The translations under genes and the position numbers were made by a program. A model generated the notes under the pieces. It searched no databases, was not told where the DNA came from, and worked only from the letters and a program-made list of their open reading frames with translations. From Branchiostoma floridae (taxonomy: Eukaryota; Chordata; Leptocardii; Amphioxiformes; Branchiostomatidae), in NCBI RefSeq assembly GCF_000003815.2, contig NC_049986.1, forward strand, positions 9,597,987 through 9,642,848: DNA of 44,862 nt. Reading direction: 5' to 3'. Positions 44,017 to 44,862 of this stretch are shown here, piece by piece. The number at the start of each line of letters is the position of its first letter. The stretch's first letter is position 1.

Positions 44017-44862
44017 TGTTGATTTTTTTAAAGTGTCCGAAATATGCAAACTATGGTATCTTTGGAAAGTGTCTCTCGGTGGGGAGTTGAATGTGACAAT
44101 CCGTTTTCGGATAGCTCTTTTTGTTGTCGAGTTATTCCCGTTCTTAGCTAAGTCCCCCTAACCGCGACCCAAAATGTTGATTTTTAAAAAGTGTCCGAAA
44201 TAGGCAAACTATGGCATCTTTAGAAAGGTCTCTTTGTGGAGAGTTGAACACTGCAATCCGTTTTTTGATAGCTCTTGTTATTGGCGAGTTATTCGCGTTT
44301 AAAGTTAACCACATCTAACCTCAACTTGAAATGTTGATTTTTAAAAAGTGTCCGAAATTGGCAAACTATGGTATCATTGGAAATGTCTCTCGGTGGGGAG
44401 GTGAATGCTGCAATCCGTTTACGGATAGCTCTTGTTGTTGTCGAGTTATTCCCGTTCTTAGCTAAGTCCCCCTAACCGCAACCCAAAATGTTGATTTTTA
44501 AAAAGTGTCCGAAATAGGCAAACTATGGTATCTTTGGAAAGGTCTCTCAGTCGGGAGTTGAATGCTGCAATCCGTTTTCGGATAGCTCTTGTTGATGGCG
44601 GGTTATTCCCGTTCTTAGCTAAGTCCCCTTAACCACGACCCAAAATGTCGATTTTTTTTAAAATGTCCGAAATAGGCAAACTATGGTATCATTAGAAAGG
44701 TCTCTTTGTGGGGAGTTGAACACTGCAATCCGTTTTTTGATAGCTCTTGTTATTGGCGAGTTATTAGCGTTTAAAGTTAACCACATCTAACCTCAAGTTG
44801 AAATATGGATTTTTAAAAAGTGTCAGAAATTGGCGAACTATGGTATCATTGGAAAGGTCTTT
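44017..44862. repeat. 157-bp satellite with two alternating unit types
   Basis: Units start at 44017, 44175, 44332, 44489, 44646 and about 44803 (spacing 157-158). Type A units end GTTCTTAGCTAAGTCCCC; type B units end GTTTAAAGTTAACCACATC and carry TTTTTTGATAGC instead of TTTTCGGATAGC. Order is A, B, A, A, B, then partial. The array runs off the right edge. Open frames across it are not genes. Confidence 0.9.

Noticed and set aside
44017-44862. CRISPR-like array
   Set aside because: Tandem 157-bp units without short direct repeats and unique spacers; this is a eukaryotic satellite.

Overview
This is a 44.9-kb piece of animal nuclear DNA, most likely from a lancelet (amphioxus, Branchiostoma-like). 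Three things suggest this: compact multi-exon genes with GT-AG introns, a metazoan chitin synthase with C-terminal SAM domains, and a dense mix of short fold-back/TIR elements, tRNA-derived SINEs and vertebrate-type CCCTAA repeats. The species call is inference. Four runs of N (252, 502, 131 and 994 bases) interrupt the sequence.

Layout. 1-360: a 165-171-bp tandem repeat carrying CCCTAA telomere-type motifs, followed by a TCGCGGTG fold-back element. 2022-11080, minus strand: a five-exon C2H2 zinc-finger gene (567 aa, 11 fingers). Its introns hold a deleted mariner copy, a LINE reverse-transcriptase fragment and other repeats. 12515-15190, minus strand: a single-coding-exon BTB/POZ zinc-finger gene (891 aa) with a putative upstream non-coding exon and a YY1-type promoter motif near 16.67 kb. 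17666-40020, plus strand: a large chitin synthase gene with at least 26 coding exons that I could chain by splice phase. 40021-44862: no convincing exon, two assembly gaps and a 157-bp satellite running off the right edge.

The main discovery is the architecture of the chitin synthase. All visible catalytic motifs (DAD, GEDRW, QRRRW) are present. A three-exon cassette (28143-29520) encoding an F5/8 type C (discoidin) domain sits inside the cytosolic glycosyltransferase domain, just before the DAD strand. A two-exon cassette (36117-37071) encoding an OTU-family cysteine protease with an intact Asp/Cys/His signature lies between the C-terminal membrane helices and two tandem SAM domains. Both cassettes are bounded by phase-1 introns, so either can be skipped without breaking the frame; skipping the first rejoins an ordinary chitin synthase sequence. 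The discoidin domain has lost both of its usual disulfide cysteines (each position is Tyr), as expected for a module moved to the cytosol. I know of no described chitin synthase with either domain, but I could not search databases.

The BTB-zinc-finger gene and the chitin synthase are divergently arranged, with about 2.5 kb between their start codons. Nothing in the sequence shows that they act together. The two zinc-finger genes are probably nuclear regulators; the chitin synthase would be a polytopic membrane enzyme polymerising UDP-GlcNAc.
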